DNA of 6,619 bases from positions 1-6,619 of the forward strand of contig CAJUPX010000035.1 in assembly GCA_910588685.1 (NCBI GenBank). The letters are read 5' to 3'. A model generated the notes under the pieces. The model saw nothing but the letters and a program-made list of their open reading frames with translations, ran no database searches and was not told the origin of the DNA. Source of the DNA: an uncultured Christensenellaceae bacterium. GTDB lineage: Bacteria; Bacillota; Clostridia; Christensenellales; Borkfalkiaceae. The translations under genes and the position numbers were made by a program. Shown in pieces: positions 5,452 to 6,619 of the stretch; positions within the stretch are counted from its first letter, which is position 1; each line of letters begins with the position of its first letter.

Positions 5452-6498
5452 ATGGCAAAAAATCCCGAAGAAATCGAAGAGGAAGAAGTAGTAGAAGAAA
5501 AAGTTAATATAAGGCACACTATAACTGCAGAAGAAACGTTTACGCTTGCAAAAGACGTGTTTGATATCCGCTGTTTTATAAAAAACGTGTATGCAAACCG
5601 CGCGGTTATTTCAAGGCGGCTGAATATTCTTTCGCTTACCGTAACCACGCTTTTTACGCTGCTGTACGCAGGCTACGTGCTGCTTACCGGCTTTACGCAA
5701 AAGCTTGCAATGGATTTCAAGCTCGTTTTGTATATACTGCTCGGCGTTTACGGCGCTTTGATTATAGTTCTCATTATAATTTTTATCTGTCAGAGCCGGG
5801 CAAACACCAAACGCGCAAAAAAGATAAAATCCGTATTAAAGATTTTTAAACTGTTTGTAAGGCTTGTGTCGCTTGCAATATCCGTGCTCGCTCTCGTTTT
5901 ATCGGGAATGGCGGGCGGCGAAAGTGCGTCGGGAATGGCTGTTAACGCGCTGATAATACTGTTTTCGGTAATTATGCTGATTATGCAGGTTATTCCCCTG
6001 CTGTTCGGCGGTTTCGGAAAAATGGCGCGCTGGCTGCTGTCGCCGGTTAAAGCAAAACACCGTTTTTCGTCGGTCGTGGTGGAGTGGTACGAGCTCGCCG
6101 TTTCGGGAACGGGCACAAGCGGCTCCGTTAAAAAAGTTTCCAAAAAGTATTTCGAGGATATAGGCACGCTCATAGACAACGCGCTTATTCCCGCGCTCGG
6201 TAAAAAGTATATTTCAACTATAAAGCCGGTTGCGCTGCTCAACGTTGTCGAACAGGTGGACGAGAGCGACCGTCCTGTGCTCGAAGGCGTTATAAAAAAC
6301 GTTTTCAAATACGCCACGGAATGCGGCTACGTTATGTTCGACCCCTGCAAGGATTTAAACTTCGAGGGCAGTGTTGAAGAGGAGGAAAAGAAAAAGTCCA
6401 CGCTTAAAGACAAGTTTATGAACGTCGGCAAAAAGTTCGGAAAATCTATGCTCGATAAATATATTTCGAGCGCATCCGGCGGCGACGACAAAAAGTAA
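5452..6498 (+). CDS. Four-TM membrane protein of unknown family
   Basis: I do not recognise this 348-residue protein. The start ATG has AGAGG 6 bases upstream (5441-5445). The N-terminal 20 residues are strongly acidic (E-rich, 6-16) with no signal peptide. Four hydrophobic segments lie at about 58-80, 90-113, 133-153 and 163-187, forming two hairpins. Lys/Arg-rich stretches around 116-130 suggest that the loop between TM2 and TM3 is cytoplasmic, so both termini would also be inside. Residues 190-300 form a soluble domain with hydrophobic and charged residues mixed, containing LIDNALIPALGKKYIS and a late CGYVMFDPC. The C-terminus (308-348) is lysine-rich and may be amphipathic, with no cell-wall anchor. 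It sits 18 bases after the ABC-F gene, probably has its own promoter and ends at a strong terminator. Nothing here assigns a function; a transporter is unlikely given the few TMs. Confidence 0.8.
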   Translation: MAKNPEEIEEEEVVEEKVNIRHTITAEETFTLAKDVFDIRCFIKNVYANRAVISRRLNILSLTVTTLFTLLYAGYVLLTGFTQKLAMDFKLVLYILLGVYGALIIVLIIIFICQSRANTKRAKKIKSVLKIFKLFVRLVSLAISVLALVLSGMAGGESASGMAVNALIILFSVIMLIMQVIPLLFGGFGKMARWLLSPVKAKHRFSSVVVEWYELAVSGTGTSGSVKKVSKKYFEDIGTLIDNALIPALGKKYISTIKPVALLNVVEQVDESDRPVLEGVIKNVFKYATECGYVMFDPCKDLNFEGSVEEEEKKKSTLKDKFMNVGKKFGKSMLDKYISSASGGDDKK

Positions 6499-6507
6499 TA
6501 TAACTAA

Positions 6508-6548
6508 AAAAGCCCTGCCCGATTTCAAATCGGGCAGGGCTTTTATTT
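6508..6548 (+). terminator. Rho-independent terminator of the membrane protein gene
   Basis: A perfect GC-rich stem of at least 16 bp (AAAAGCCCTGCCCGAT at 6508-6523 with its complement at 6529-6544) has a 5-base loop and continues into TTTTATTTT. It begins 9 bases after the stop codon. The A-run on the left side means it could also act on minus-strand transcripts entering from the right. Confidence 0.95.
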
Positions 6549-6575
6549 TGGATTGAACATTTAATGCTGATTTAC

Positions 6576-6614
6576 AATAGGTTTGTTAAAAAAACAAGCC
6601 TATTTTTTATTTTT
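6576..6614 (+). terminator. Second terminator-like hairpin (backup terminator or leader of the next gene)
   Basis: AATAGGTTTGTT (6576-6587) pairs with AACAAGCCTATT (6593-6604) over 12 bp with one G-U pair, around an A5 loop. It is followed by TTTTATTTTT. The G-U pair forms only in plus-strand RNA (A-C on the other strand), so the hairpin acts in the plus direction. No gene lies between it and the first terminator. The window ends in AAGGA, which would suit a ribosome binding site, so this may instead be an attenuator ahead of a gene just outside. Confidence 0.65.
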
Positions 6615-6619
6615 AAGGA

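Overview
The window looks like a core-genome stretch from a low-to-mid GC Firmicute, most likely an uncultured anaerobic clostridial lineage. This is an inference from gene content: a eukaryote/archaeal-type (type 3) prolyl-tRNA synthetase with a C-terminal cysteine domain, a PflX-like radical SAM protein, a SAM-I-clan riboswitch ahead of metK, AGAGG-type ribosome binding sites and U-tract hairpin terminators. No phage, plasmid or CRISPR signals are seen.

Layout. (1) Positions 1-728 hold the 3' end of proS (+), closed by a 12-bp hairpin terminator at 731-760. (2) A 120-bp imperfect palindrome at 770-889 follows, bordered by a 6-bp direct repeat, and may be a small mobile element or a structured RNA. 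(3) On the minus strand, a two-gene operon runs leftwards from a near-consensus promoter at 2619-2647: a SAM riboswitch leader (about 2487-2610), a GNAT acetyltransferase (2051-2479) and metK (905-2038). (4) Divergently, a second good promoter at 2655-2683 drives a PflX-like radical SAM gene (2690-3541) with its start codon at the predicted transcription start, so the mRNA looks leaderless. An ABC-F ATPase (3544-5433) follows 2 bp later. (5) A four-TM membrane protein of unknown family (5452-6498) has its own candidate promoter inside the end of the ABC-F gene. It ends in a strong terminator, with a second terminator-like hairpin 30 bases further on.

How the genes relate. MetK makes S-adenosylmethionine, its mRNA appears to sense that product through the riboswitch, and the divergent gene encodes an enzyme of a SAM-consuming superfamily. 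The two promoters are so close that their -35 boxes lie 7 bp apart. ProRS and the ABC-F protein both act in translation. The most unusual points are the acetyltransferase inside the SAM-controlled operon, the leaderless radical SAM transcript, the palindromic element and a Pro-to-Ser change in the second MetK signature.
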